Assembly (NCBI GenBank): GCA_046295655.1
Contig: JBKBMT010000001.1
Coordinates: 67,037-131,036, forward strand
DNA from: JBKBMT01 sp046295655
GTDB taxonomy: Bacteria > Pseudomonadota > Alphaproteobacteria > Rhodobacterales > Rhodobacteraceae
Reading direction: 5' to 3'
Length of the DNA: 64,000 nucleotides
Made by a program: the position numbers and the translations under genes. Positions 17,756 through 26,167 of this stretch are shown here, one piece after another. The first letter of the stretch is position 1; each line of letters starts with the position of its first letter. The notes under the pieces were generated by a model that did not search any database, was not told the DNA's origin, and saw nothing but the letters and a program-made list of their open reading frames with translations.

Positions 17756-17803
17756 CGTGTTCTCCCGCGAAGGCCGGCGGGATAGCGCCATGGCGAACCC
17801 GCG

Positions 17804-18532
17804 TCAACGCGGGACGACAAGCCCTACGACCGGCCCCATCGGAAAGCCGATGTCCGACCGGCCCAGCCCCGGCGCATGCAGCCGCGAGATGTTGCCGTCC
17901 AGATACAGCGCATCGCGGAGCCCGAGGTGATCGCGGAAGAACCGGGCGAAATCGTGAAAACTGACCCGTCCGCCGCTGATCGCGAAGGCCGCGCGCCGGC
18001 CGTCCGCGCTGATCCCGACCCCGTTGCGCACGAAGCGCGAGGGCGAGCCGGGGATGAACCGAGGGTGCAGGGCCCCGTCGATCACAAGAAGGGGCCCGGA
18101 CTGGGTGGCGTGGATGCAGCCCGGGTCGCGCCGCACGAAGGCGCGTGTCTCGATGACCGCAAATCGGTCGGGAAGGACGCAGAAGACGCCGTTCGGCAGC
18201 ATGCCGAAATTGCCCGGCCCCGCCGCCGTGACCGGTTCCGACAGCCTCTGTCCTTGCTCGACATGCAGGCCCACGGGGCTGCGGTCGCGGTGATACATCC
18301 CGGCATTCATGGCGAAGGCCAGCCGCGCGCCCTCGGCCGCCAGAAGCCCGTCGATACGGGCAAAGCTGCCCAGCGTCGCGCCCGCGGCGTCGCGCAGGAA
18401 CAGACGAAGGTCTGCGCCAGCCGCGACCTCGCAGACGGTATAGCGGGTGCCTTCGAACGTCGTCTCGCGGCAGGGTTCTGCGATCACCGCGCCGCCAGCC
18501 AGCGCAAGGATCGCCGCAAGCCGGAAGATCAT
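17804..18532 (-). CDS. Phosphodiester glycosidase family protein (NAGPA/DUF2233)
   Basis: Secreted protein of 242 residues with a cleavable signal (residues 1-18, FRLAAILALAGGAVIAEP). The body shows the NAGPA/DUF2233 pattern: FAMNAGMYH, the GPLLVIDG core, NGVGISADGR and ALYLDGNISRL. Family members hydrolyse N-acetylglucosamine-1-phosphodiester bonds or related phosphodiesters, so a periplasmic glycan role is plausible but unproven. The start overlaps the rbfA stop (ATGA). Its position between rbfA and truB is odd for an envelope enzyme. Confidence 0.82.
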   Translation of the reverse strand: MIFRLAAILALAGGAVIAEPCRETTFEGTRYTVCEVAAGADLRLFLRDAAGATLGSFARIDGLLAAEGARLAFAMNAGMYHRDRSPVGLHVEQGQRLSEPVTAAGPGNFGMLPNGVFCVLPDRFAVIETRAFVRRDPGCIHATQSGPLLVIDGALHPRFIPGSPSRFVRNGVGISADGRRAAFAISGGRVSFHDFARFFRDHLGLRDALYLDGNISRLHAPGLGRSDIGFPMGPVVGLVVPR

Positions 18533-18948
18533 GCCTGGTCGGCTGTGTCGTCGCCCGCCAGGTCGCGCCGCACCCTGTCGTCGGCGAACAGACGCCGCGT
18601 CTCGTCCAGCCGGTCGAAGGTCTCGTCGACACGAAATCGCAGGTCGGGCGCGAACTTCAGCGTCATTGCCCGGGCGACATGGCGACGGAGTTCGGACTTG
18701 TTGCGCGCCAGCGCAGCGATTGCCCCCGGTGCGTCCGCCCCGCCCAGCGGCATGACGTAGGCTGTGGCGACCTTGAGATCGGGAGAGACCCGCACCTCGC
18801 CCACCGTGATCGAATGGCGATTCAGATCGGGGTCATGCACCTCGGCGCGCGCCAGCACGTCGGACAGCGTGCGGCGGATCAGTTCGCCCACCCGCAGCTG
18901 GCGTTGCGACGGGGCCTTGCCGGCCGTGGGGGAGGGGGGCCTGTTCAT
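18529..18948 (-). CDS. rbfA: Ribosome-binding factor A
   Basis: Cold-shock and 30S maturation factor of 139 residues with the single KH-like domain: RQLRVGELIRRTLSDVLAR at the N-terminus and FAPDLRFRVDETFD near residues 97-110. It is the first gene of rbfA-glycosidase-truB. No infB is seen immediately upstream, where it often lies in other bacteria; the next gene upstream is the divergent dapB. Confidence 0.94.
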   Translation of the reverse strand: MNRPPSPTAGKAPSQRQLRVGELIRRTLSDVLARAEVHDPDLNRHSITVGEVRVSPDLKVATAYVMPLGGADAPGAIAALARNKSELRRHVARAMTLKFAPDLRFRVDETFDRLDETRRLFADDRVRRDLAGDDTADQA

Positions 18949-19039
18949 CCCGCTGATCTAGGGCCTGGGACCGGGTTTCGCAACGGCCTTGCCAAACGCG
19001 GCCCGAAACGGCACCACCGAACCGGAAGCGGGGGCCATA

Positions 19040-19849
19040 ATGGACGCAAGACCGGGTATCGTGGTAACTGGCGCATCCGGCCGGATGGGCAGGACGCTGG
19101 TGCGGCTCCTGTCGACCTCGGACCGCCTGCGGCTTGCCGCCTGTGTCGAACGGCCCGGGCACGACTGGATCGGGCAGGATGTGGGCGAGGCGATGGGGGG
19201 CGCGGCACTGGGCGTCCGCGTGACTGACGACCCGCTGGAGGCTTTCGCCGGCGCGCAGGGGGCTGTCGATTTCACCAGTCCCGCCGCCACGGTCGAGTTC
19301 GCGGCGATCGCCGCGCAGGCCCGGCTCGTGCATGTCATCGGAACCACCGGGCTGGAACCGGCCCATCTGGAGCGGATCGCCGCGGCAGCGCGGCATGCTG
19401 TGATCGTCCGGGCAGGCAACATGAGCCTCGGGGTCAACCTGCTGCTCGACCTGACCCGCCGGGTCGCGGCGGCGCTGGATGCCGACTGGGACATCGAGGT
19501 GGTCGAGGCGCATCACCGCATGAAGGTCGATGCGCCGTCGGGCACGGCTCTGATGCTGGGCCACGCCGCCGCTGCCGGGCGCGGGGTCGATCTGGAGGCG
19601 GTCGCAGACCGCGGACGGGACGGCATCACCGGCGCGCGCAGCCGCGGCGCGATCGGCTTCTCGGCCGTGCGGGGCGGTGACATCGTCGGCGAGCATGACG
19701 TGATCTTTGCCGGCGAGGGCGAGCGGATCGTGCTGCGCCACATCGCGACCGACCGTTCGATCTTTGCCCGCGGGGCCCTGCGGGCGGTGGAATGGGGACA
19801 GAACCGCCCGCCGGGCGAGTACGACATGACCCACGTCCTGGGTCTGTGA
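19040..19849 (+). CDS. dapB: 4-hydroxy-tetrahydrodipicolinate reductase
   Basis: NAD(P)H-dependent reductase of the lysine and diaminopimelate pathway, 269 residues. The nucleotide loop is GASGRMGRTL (11-20). The catalytic H158/H159 and K162 lie in EAHHRMKVDAPSGTA. ATG at 19040 follows a purine-rich GAAGCGGGGG and puts the nucleotide fold at the N-terminus as expected; the frame is open back to 18989 but adds only non-conserved residues. It is divergent from rbfA. Confidence 0.96.
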   Translation: MDARPGIVVTGASGRMGRTLVRLLSTSDRLRLAACVERPGHDWIGQDVGEAMGGAALGVRVTDDPLEAFAGAQGAVDFTSPAATVEFAAIAAQARLVHVIGTTGLEPAHLERIAAAARHAVIVRAGNMSLGVNLLLDLTRRVAAALDADWDIEVVEAHHRMKVDAPSGTALMLGHAAAAGRGVDLEAVADRGRDGITGARSRGAIGFSAVRGGDIVGEHDVIFAGEGERIVLRHIATDRSIFARGALRAVEWGQNRPPGEYDMTHVLGL

Positions 19850-19869
19850 CCGACGCGCCCGGCGCGACC

Positions 19870-20145
19870 TCAGGCCAGAAGGTCGCGGAACACATGGGCC
19901 GGCAACCCGGCACGCGTCAGCCCCATCGCCCGCAGCGCGGCGTCGGACAGGGCGTCGAGACGTGCGAACTCCGTCTCGCGCATGGTCCTGTCCAGCGACG
20001 GGTTCCAGCCCTGCCCGCATCCGGCGACGAAAGCATCGAGCCTTGCGGCCTGTTCGGGGCTGAGCCGGGAGTTGGCGGCTATGAGACGGACGGTCAGGGT
20101 AGCCTCCCCCGATCGGGTTGGTCCTCCCTGCAAGAAGTCTACCAC
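19870..20145 (-). CDS. Small DUF1127-like protein
   Basis: Protein of about 91 residues, convergent with dapB (20-base gap). The C-terminal half, FARLDALSDAALRAMGLTRAGL followed by PAHVFRDLLA, resembles the DUF1127/YjiS ending in which a short helix with LSD...L...G(L/I).R..(I/L) precedes a basic tail. GTG at 20145 is preceded by GGAG and was preferred; a TTG and a CTG further in are alternatives. Extending the frame upstream would run into the tRNA gene and was rejected. Function unknown. Confidence 0.5.
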   Translation of the reverse strand: MVDFLQGGPTRSGEATLTVRLIAANSRLSPEQAARLDAFVAGCGQGWNPSLDRTMRETEFARLDALSDAALRAMGLTRAGLPAHVFRDLLA

Positions 20146-20238
20146 GAATGACCGCTCCGCGCCACCCGGACTGCCGCGACCGGCAGGCGTTCGCGCATGG
20201 CGGTGCGTGCTGTCGAGGGGCACAGATACGAGAAGGAA

Positions 20239-20314
<76 letters not shown>

Positions 20315-20340
20315 GGGATCGGTGACGACCGCTGCGGGGC

Positions 20341-20369
20341 TGCATAGACGACAGGGCGCGCCCTGTCCA
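20341..20369 (-). promoter_or_regulatory. Promoter of tRNA-Phe
   Basis: On the minus strand TGGACA (20369-20364) and TATGCA (20346-20341) are separated by exactly 17 bases. They lie about 27 bases upstream of the tRNA 5' end, a good sigma-70 arrangement. The -35 box and part of the spacer fall in a perfect 18-base palindrome (20350-20367) that reads GACAGGGCGCGCCCTGTC, which might also act as an operator or as a 3' hairpin for nagA. Confidence 0.55.
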
Positions 20370-20384
20370 GAGGGGACGGCCGGA

Positions 20385-21525
20385 TCAGCCGTCGTGGGGA
20401 TGTCCGTCGACGATCACCCGAATCGTGCGGAGATCCTGCGAGAGGCATGTCAGGCTGGCGCGGTAGCCGGGGGCGATCCGGCCCAGTTCGCGCTCCAGCC
20501 CCAGGACCCGGGCAGGGACGCCCGATACCATGCGCAAGGCCAGGCCGACCGGGACGGACGCTTGTGCCACCATGGTCCGCACCGCCCGGTCGAGGGTCAG
20601 ATGCGCCCCGGCGAGGGTTCCGTCCTCAGCCGTGAGCCGGCCGCCTTGCAGCGCAATGCGCCGGCCCGCCAGCGTGAAGCCGGTGCTGTCGTGGCCGACG
20701 GTCGGCATGGCGTCGGACACGAGGATCAGCCGGTCCTGCATCAGCCGGGCGGCAAGCGCGAGATTATGCGGATCGACGTGATGACCGTCCGCGATGATCC
20801 CCGCATACAGCCGGTCCGATACCAGGGCCGCGCCGGCCGGCCCGGGTGCCCGCGCGGAAATCGGCGGCATCGCGTTGAACAGATGCGTGACGCCCGACAA
20901 CGCCCGCGACGTCGCCACAAGAGCGGCCGGTGCCTCGGTGTGACCGNNNNNNNNNNGCGAACAGGATCACGCCCGCCGCAGCGAGCCGGTCGAGCTGCCC
21001 GGCCGGCTGCCGTTCGGGCGCGAGGGTCACAAGCAAGGGAAAGGGACGCGGCGCACCGAGGAGTTCGACGTCCGCATGCGTCAGCGGACGGATCGCGGTG
21101 CGGTCATGGATGCCCGGACGGTCGGGCGAAAGGAACGGCCCTTCCAGATGCAGGCCGAGGATCCCGGGCATCCCGGACGCAGTGGCCTCGGCGACGGCGC
21201 GGATGGCGGCAAGATAGGCATCGTCGGGTGCGGTGATGAAGGTTGGCAAGACGTGCGCAGCCCCGCCGCGCCGGGCGGCGCCGGCAATTCGGTCCAGCGT
21301 CGCTGGGTCCGGGCTGTCGTTGAACAGAACGCCGCCGCCCCCGTTGATCTGGAGGTCGATGAAGCCGGGCGCGACCACCGGGAAGGACAGATCGGCATCG
21401 GCCACCGTCCCGGCCCCGACTGCCACGATCCGGTCGCCGGCGATCTCGACGACACGTCCCTGTTGCGGCGACGCCGGCGAGCCGTCGTGAAGCGTCTCGG
21501 CATGGATCCGCAACCTGCGCGCCAT
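20385..21525 (-). CDS. nagA: N-acetylglucosamine-6-phosphate deacetylase (interrupted by an N gap)
   Basis: Deacetylates GlcNAc-6-phosphate to glucosamine-6-phosphate. The N-terminal part shows IDLQINGGGG (56-65) and the metal-binding HLEGP (E128). The C-terminal part shows GHTEA, HLFNAMPP, GIIADGHHVD and the catalytic aspartate in LVSDAMP. Ten N at 20947-20956 break the frame as written. Joining the two flanks directly, with no missing base, gives ILF-A-GHTEA in one frame and a 376-residue enzyme, the usual family length. It follows glpR by three bases and is probably co-transcribed with it. Confidence 0.88.
20947..20956. other. Assembly gap of ten N inside nagA
   Basis: A run of exactly ten N, a common placeholder length for a scaffold join. 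As spelled it shifts the nagA frame by one base; with the run removed the frame closes and the conserved GHTEA motif is restored. It is probably not real missing sequence of that length. Confidence 0.9.
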
Positions 21526-21528
21526 GGA

Positions 21529-22287
21529 TCAGGTCACGATCACGGCCGTATTCCACTCGCGGCAGCGGGCAGCAAGATCCTCCGGCGGCGATGCACTGGT
21601 GAACAGCCGGTCGACATCGGCCAGCGAGGCGATCCTGACCGGCGCCGTCCGGTCGAATTTCGAGGCATCGGCGGCCAGCCACGTCTCGCGCGATTGCCGG
21701 ATGATGGCCTGGCTGACCCGCACCTCGCGGAAGTCGTAGTCCAGAAGGTCGCCGTCGGCATCGAGGCCCGATGTGCCGATCACCGCGATATCGACCTTGA
21801 AGTGACGCACGATCTCCAGCGTTACGTCGCCGACAAGGCCACCGTCCGCCCGTCGCAGCACACCCCCCGCGACGATGACTTCGACCGAATCGTTCGGCGC
21901 AAGGATGTTCGCAATGTTGAGGTTGTTCGTGACGACCAGAAGATCGCGGTGGCCAAGAAGTGCGCGGGCGACGGCCTCGGTCGTGGTGCCGATGTTCAGA
22001 AACACCGAAGCCGCATTGGGGATCTCGGCCGCGACAGCCGCGGCAATCCGTTCCTTCTCGACGCGGTTCATCTCGCGGCGCTCGGAATAGCCGATGTTGG
22101 CCACGCCGGAGGGCACGACGGCGCCGCCGTGGACGCGCACCAGCTGGCCGGCATCGCACAGTTCGCCCAGATCGCGGCGGATCGTCTGAAGCGTGACGCC
22201 GAAATGTTCGGCCAGATGCTCCACCGCAACCGAACCCGTGCTGCGCGCAAGCCGCAGGATCTCGGCATGTCGGAAATTCTGCGCCAT
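21529..22287 (-). CDS. glpR: DeoR-family repressor, GlpR type
   Basis: Repressor of 252 residues. The N-terminal winged helix-turn-helix contains VEHLAEHFGVTLQTIRRDLG, typical of DeoR/GlpR. The sugar-phosphate isomerase-like sensor domain contains LNIGTTTEAVARALL and VIVAGGVLRRADGGLVG. GlpR proteins sense glycerol-3-phosphate. ATG at 22287 begins at the conserved MAQNFRHAEIL; an in-frame ATG at 22320 is possible. It is divergent from glpD, whose upstream region carries two tandem TTTTCGTTT repeats (as read on the minus strand), a likely binding site. The downstream nagA suggests amino sugars may also be under its control. Confidence 0.88.
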   Translation of the reverse strand: MAQNFRHAEILRLARSTGSVAVEHLAEHFGVTLQTIRRDLGELCDAGQLVRVHGGAVVPSGVANIGYSERREMNRVEKERIAAAVAAEIPNAASVFLNIGTTTEAVARALLGHRDLLVVTNNLNIANILAPNDSVEVIVAGGVLRRADGGLVGDVTLEIVRHFKVDIAVIGTSGLDADGDLLDYDFREVRVSQAIIRQSRETWLAADASKFDRTAPVRIASLADVDRLFTSASPPEDLAARCREWNTAVIVT

Positions 22288-22386
22288 GGTGTTCGTGGCC
22301 GCTCCCTGTCCTGCGGGCATCATTGCCGCTCGCCTGCGCCGCATCAAGCGGGGCCGGCATGCGCGGGTCGCGGCAGGCGGGCGGCA

Positions 22387-22407
22387 AAACGAAAAGAAAC
22401 GAAAAGA
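22387..22407. promoter_or_regulatory. Probable GlpR operator
   Basis: Two copies of AAACGAAAAGA (22387-22397 and 22397-22407) share one base and repeat at a 10-base period, one helical turn. The site lies just upstream of the glpD -35 box and about 100 bases upstream of the glpR start. DeoR/GlpR repressors use tandem repeats of this kind; assignment to the neighbouring GlpR is inference. Confidence 0.6.
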
Positions 22408-22411
22408 TCTG

Positions 22412-22440
22412 TTGACCGAACGCGCATCCACCGCCAGATT
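22412..22440 (+). promoter_or_regulatory. Probable glpD promoter
   Basis: TTGACC (22412-22417) and CAGATT (22435-22440) are 17 bases apart, 27 bases before the glpD ATG. The -35 is strong and the -10 weak, which fits a regulated promoter. The GlpR-like repeats end five bases upstream. Confidence 0.4.
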
Positions 22441-22466
22441 CCCTGCAGGTGTGAGGAGCGTTGGCG

Positions 22467-24056
22467 ATGGACCAGGCACACGCAGTCGATCTTTTCGTGA
22501 TCGGCGGCGGGATCAACGGCTGCGGCATCGCCCGCGACGCCGCGGGGCGCGGCCTTTCGGTCGTCCTGGCCGAAAAGGGCGATCTTGCCCAGGCAACCTC
22601 CTCTGCCTCGACCAAGCTGTTCCACGGCGGGTTGCGGTATCTCGAGTACTTCGAGTTCAGACTTGTGCGCGAGGCGCTGGCCGAACGCGAGATCCTGCTG
22701 CGGGCAATGCCGCATATAAGCTGGCCGATGCGCTTCGTGCTTCCCTACGATCCGGCGATGCGGTTCGACGCCGACACGCCGACATCGCGGCTGATCGGAC
22801 TTTTCATGCCCTGGCTGCGCGGGCGCCGCCCGGCCTGGCTCATTCGGCTCGGCCTGTTTCTCTATGACACGCTGGGCAAGCGAAGCATCCTTCCCGGCAC
22901 CCGCAGTCTTGACCTGCGCAACGATCCGGCCGGCCTCCCGCTTCGACCCGAGTTCCGGCGGGCGTTCGAATACTCCGACTGCTGGGTCGAGGACTCGCGC
23001 CTCGTGGTCCTGAACGCCCGCGATGCAGAGGCCCGCGGTGCCCGTATCCTGACCCGGTGCAACGTCGTGTCGGCGCGCCGCGAAGGTGCCGTCTGGCACG
23101 TCGGCCTGCGCCACGACGACGGCCGCTGCGAGACGGTGGCGGCACGGGGACTGGTCAATGCCGGCGGGCCCTGGGCCGAGACCCTGCTCAAGGGCGCGCT
23201 GGGACGGGAACCCAAGGCGCATGTCCGGCTGGTGCGGGGCAGTCACATCGTCACCCGCAAGCTCTTCGACCATGACCGCTGCTACTTCTTTCAGGGCAGC
23301 GACGGCCGGATCGTGTTCGCGATCCCCTACGAGACCGATTTCACCCTGATCGGCACTACCGACCGGGAACACGAGGGCGCCCCCGAAACGGCGGAATGCA
23401 CCGAGGCGGAGCGCGACTACCTGCTGTCTTTCGTCAACCGCTATTTCCGGCGCCCGGTGACGCCGGAGGATATCGTCTGGTCCTACTCCGGTGTCCGTCC
23501 GCTCTATGACGACGGGGCCAAGTCCGCCACGGCCGCAACGCGCGACTACGTGCTGACCCTAGATACCGACGGGCCGGTGCTGCTCAACGTGTTCGGTGGC
23601 AAGATCACCACCTATCGGCGACTGGCCGAGGCGGCGATGGCGCGGCTGGCCCCGCATTTTCCGGCCGCCGGCGGGCCGTGGACGGCCGGGGCACCCCTTC
23701 CCGGCGGAGATTTCGCGGTGGACGGGTTCGAGGCGCTTGTCGAGACGCTGCGGCGCGACCATCCCCATCTGACCCCGCTCCACGCCCGCCGACTGGTTCG
23801 CGCCTATGGCACCGAGGCGGCGCAGGTGATCCGGGGGGCAACGGAGGCGATGGCGCCTGGCCGGCATTTCGGGGCGACCCTGACCGAGGCCGAACTCCAC
23901 TGGCTCGTCACGCGGGAATTTGCACGCACCGCCGAGGATGTGGTCTGGCGCCGCACGAAGCTGGGGCTGCGTCTCCATCCCGACCAGATCGCCGAGATCG
24001 ACGCCTGGCTGGCCCGTCATCCGGCGCTGTCCCGCCCGCCGTCGGCGGCGGAATAG
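22467..24056 (+). CDS. glpD: Aerobic glycerol-3-phosphate dehydrogenase
   Basis: FAD-dependent membrane-associated dehydrogenase of 529 residues, converting glycerol-3-phosphate to dihydroxyacetone phosphate and passing electrons to quinone. The FAD loop is FVIGGGINGCGIARDAAGRG near residues 10-29. SSASTKLFHGGLRYLE and YSGVRPLYDDG follow as in GlpD. ATG at 22467 is eight bases after GAGGAG; the TTG at 22461 is too close to that site. It is divergent from glpR. No glpK or glpF gene is adjacent in this window. Confidence 0.95.
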   Translation: MDQAHAVDLFVIGGGINGCGIARDAAGRGLSVVLAEKGDLAQATSSASTKLFHGGLRYLEYFEFRLVREALAEREILLRAMPHISWPMRFVLPYDPAMRFDADTPTSRLIGLFMPWLRGRRPAWLIRLGLFLYDTLGKRSILPGTRSLDLRNDPAGLPLRPEFRRAFEYSDCWVEDSRLVVLNARDAEARGARILTRCNVVSARREGAVWHVGLRHDDGRCETVAARGLVNAGGPWAETLLKGALGREPKAHVRLVRGSHIVTRKLFDHDRCYFFQGSDGRIVFAIPYETDFTLIGTTDREHEGAPETAECTEAERDYLLSFVNRYFRRPVTPEDIVWSYSGVRPLYDDGAKSATAATRDYVLTLDTDGPVLLNVFGGKITTYRRLAEAAMARLAPHFPAAGGPWTAGAPLPGGDFAVDGFEALVETLRRDHPHLTPLHARRLVRAYGTEAAQVIRGATEAMAPGRHFGATLTEAELHWLVTREFARTAEDVVWRRTKLGLRLHPDQIAEIDAWLARHPALSRPPSAAE

Positions 24057-24117
24057 CAGCTCTGGCAACCGCGCGCGCCCCGGCGCAGACTGGGGTCGGG
24101 CGCATCGGGCAACCACC

Positions 24118-25152
24118 ATGGACGACGAGCCGGTTTTCGACGGTCACAACGACCTTCTGACGCATCTGTTCGCGACCGAAGATGCGGACGGAAAGGCGTT
24201 CTTCGACGGCCGGCACGGCCATCTGGATCTGGCGCGCTGCCGCGCCGGAAATCTCGCCGGAGGGCTGTTCGCGATCTGGGTGCCGGGCGATCCGGCCCGG
24301 TCGCCCGATCCGAACGACCCCGCCCCGGTGCATCCCGCCGTCGATCCGCAGCACGCCCGTCGCGTGACGCTGGCGCAGGCGGCAACGCTTCTGCGCATGG
24401 CGCATGCGCGTCCTGATGCGATCCGGCTCTGCACCACCGCGGACCAGATCGAGGCTGCCCGGGCTGCCGGAGTCATTGCCGCGGTGATGCATCTCGAAGG
24501 TGCCGAAGCGATCGACCCCGGGCTCGACATCCTGCATGTCCTCCATGCGGCCGGGTTGCGATCGCTCGGGCCGGTATGGAGCCGCGAGAATGCGTTCGGT
24601 CACGGCGTGCCATTCCGCTTTCCGGCCGGCCCGGACACCGGCCCGGGCCTGACCGAGGCGGGCCGGCGGCTGGTGGCCGAATGCGACCGGCTGGGCATCC
24701 TGATCGATCTCAGTCACCTGAACGAGGCGGGGTTCTGGGATGTCGCCGCGGTTTCAGACCGGCCGCTGGTCGCCACCCATTCCGCGGTGCATGCGATCTG
24801 CCCGTCTTCGCGGAACCTGACCGATCGCCAGCTCGACGCGATCGCCGAACGGGGAGGGCTGGTCGGGTTGAATTTCGGCGTCCGGTTCCTGCGACCCGAC
24901 GGCCGGCGCGACAGCGCCACGCCCCTGACCCTGCTGGTTCGACACCTCGCGCATCTGGTCGAGCGCCTGGGCGAGGGCGGTGTGGCGCTCGGGTCCGATT
25001 TCGACGGCACCACGGTTCCGGACCGTCTGGCCTCGGCCTCGGCCCTGCCGGCGCTTGCCGCGGCCATGTCCGAGGCCGGCTTTCCGCCGGCTCTGCAGCA
25101 CCGGATCTTCTGGCAGAACTGGCTCGACCTGTTGCGCCGCAGCATAGGCTGA
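24118..25152 (+). CDS. Membrane dipeptidase (peptidase family M19)
   Basis: Zinc dipeptidase of 344 residues of the renal-dipeptidase family. The metal ligands are visible in FDGHND (H10, D12), in the HLEGAEAI region, and in the DLSHLNE and ATHSAVHAI blocks; LGSDFDG near the C-terminus is also conserved. No signal peptide is seen, so it is probably cytoplasmic, as in many bacterial homologues acting on D-amino-acid dipeptides. ATG at 24118 was chosen because the HXD motif starts ten residues later. Confidence 0.9.
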   Translation: MDDEPVFDGHNDLLTHLFATEDADGKAFFDGRHGHLDLARCRAGNLAGGLFAIWVPGDPARSPDPNDPAPVHPAVDPQHARRVTLAQAATLLRMAHARPDAIRLCTTADQIEAARAAGVIAAVMHLEGAEAIDPGLDILHVLHAAGLRSLGPVWSRENAFGHGVPFRFPAGPDTGPGLTEAGRRLVAECDRLGILIDLSHLNEAGFWDVAAVSDRPLVATHSAVHAICPSSRNLTDRQLDAIAERGGLVGLNFGVRFLRPDGRRDSATPLTLLVRHLAHLVERLGEGGVALGSDFDGTTVPDRLASASALPALAAAMSEAGFPPALQHRIFWQNWLDLLRRSIG

Positions 25153-25239
25153 TCGGGGAACTCCGAAAATCCGACCCGTAAATCCCGCCTTCACCGTGGC
25201 CTGCTAGGGCTCGGGGCGGGTGAAAGGAAGGGTGAATTC

Positions 25240-26073
25240 ATGGCCGGGCCGTCGAACGCCGCGCCAGTCATCGTCAAACGCAGGAAGGTCGTCGCGGGCG
25301 GCAGGCATCACGGCGGGGCCTGGAAGGTCGCCTATGCCGATTTCGTCACCGCCATGATGGCCTTCTTCCTGCTGATGTGGCTGCTCAACGCGACCACCGA
25401 GAAACAGCGCAAGGGCATCGCGGACTACTTCAACCCGACCATCCCGATCAACCGAATTTCCGGGGGCGGCGACGGCGCATTCGGCGGCGACAGCGTGTTC
25501 TCGGAAGAAGTGCTTGCGCAGACCGGCACCGGGGCATCGCGTGCTTCTCCGACGGCCGAACGCCAGGCGCGGGGCGAGGACAGCGACCATCTCGCGGCGA
25601 TCGAGCAGCACGCGCTGGAACAGGTCGCGCAGCGGCTTCGGGCGCTCAGCGGCGAAAGCGTCCTTCTCGAAAGGCTCCTGCGCCATGTGGTCACGCGGCT
25701 TACAGACGAAGGGCTGGTCATCGAGATCTTCGATCTGGAAGATGCCCCCCTGTTCCTGCCTGACAGCGACGAACCGACACCGGTGACCGGGCAGATCGCC
25801 GCCATTCTGGCCCGATCCTTCGACATCGTCACGAATCAGGTCGCGGTCCAGGGTCATGTCCGCGCCTATCCGGTGACGCTGATCGTCAACCCGGTGTGGG
25901 ATCTGTCCGCGGCGCGCGCCCAGCGGGTCCGGAGCTTGCTGGGCAAGTCGGGCCTCGACCCCGACCGGATGCAGCGCGTCACCGGATTTGCAGACCGCCG
26001 ACCGGTTGCGCCCGACCCCAGCGCGGTGCGCAACAACCGCGTCGAGATCATCCTGCTGCGCCGGACCCGCTGA
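25240..26073 (+). CDS. motB: Flagellar motor protein MotB
   Basis: Stator subunit of 277 residues. The single membrane helix YADFVTAMMAFFLLMWLL carries the proton-binding aspartate (D34). KKK-like basic residues and HHGGAWK precede it. The C-terminal OmpA-like domain has LSAARAQRVRSLL and NNRVEIILL, with VQGHVRAYPVT replacing the usual GHTDS block, so peptidoglycan binding may be atypical. A strong AAGGAAGGG precedes ATG at 25240. motA is not next to it in this window. Confidence 0.93.
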   Translation: MAGPSNAAPVIVKRRKVVAGGRHHGGAWKVAYADFVTAMMAFFLLMWLLNATTEKQRKGIADYFNPTIPINRISGGGDGAFGGDSVFSEEVLAQTGTGASRASPTAERQARGEDSDHLAAIEQHALEQVAQRLRALSGESVLLERLLRHVVTRLTDEGLVIEIFDLEDAPLFLPDSDEPTPVTGQIAAILARSFDIVTNQVAVQGHVRAYPVTLIVNPVWDLSAARAQRVRSLLGKSGLDPDRMQRVTGFADRRPVAPDPSAVRNNRVEIILLRRTR

Positions 26074-26167
26074 GAGGCCGGCCTTTCGGCCATTAGCGCG
26101 ATCTTAAGCCGGCGTCCGCATCCTGCCCGCAACGAACAGGGTCACGGCAGCAGAAAGGTGCGGTTCC

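Noticed and set aside
26078..26095. Terminator between motB and flgE
   Set aside because: A short GGCC stem occurs but is weak and lacks a T tract; the genes are probably co-transcribed.
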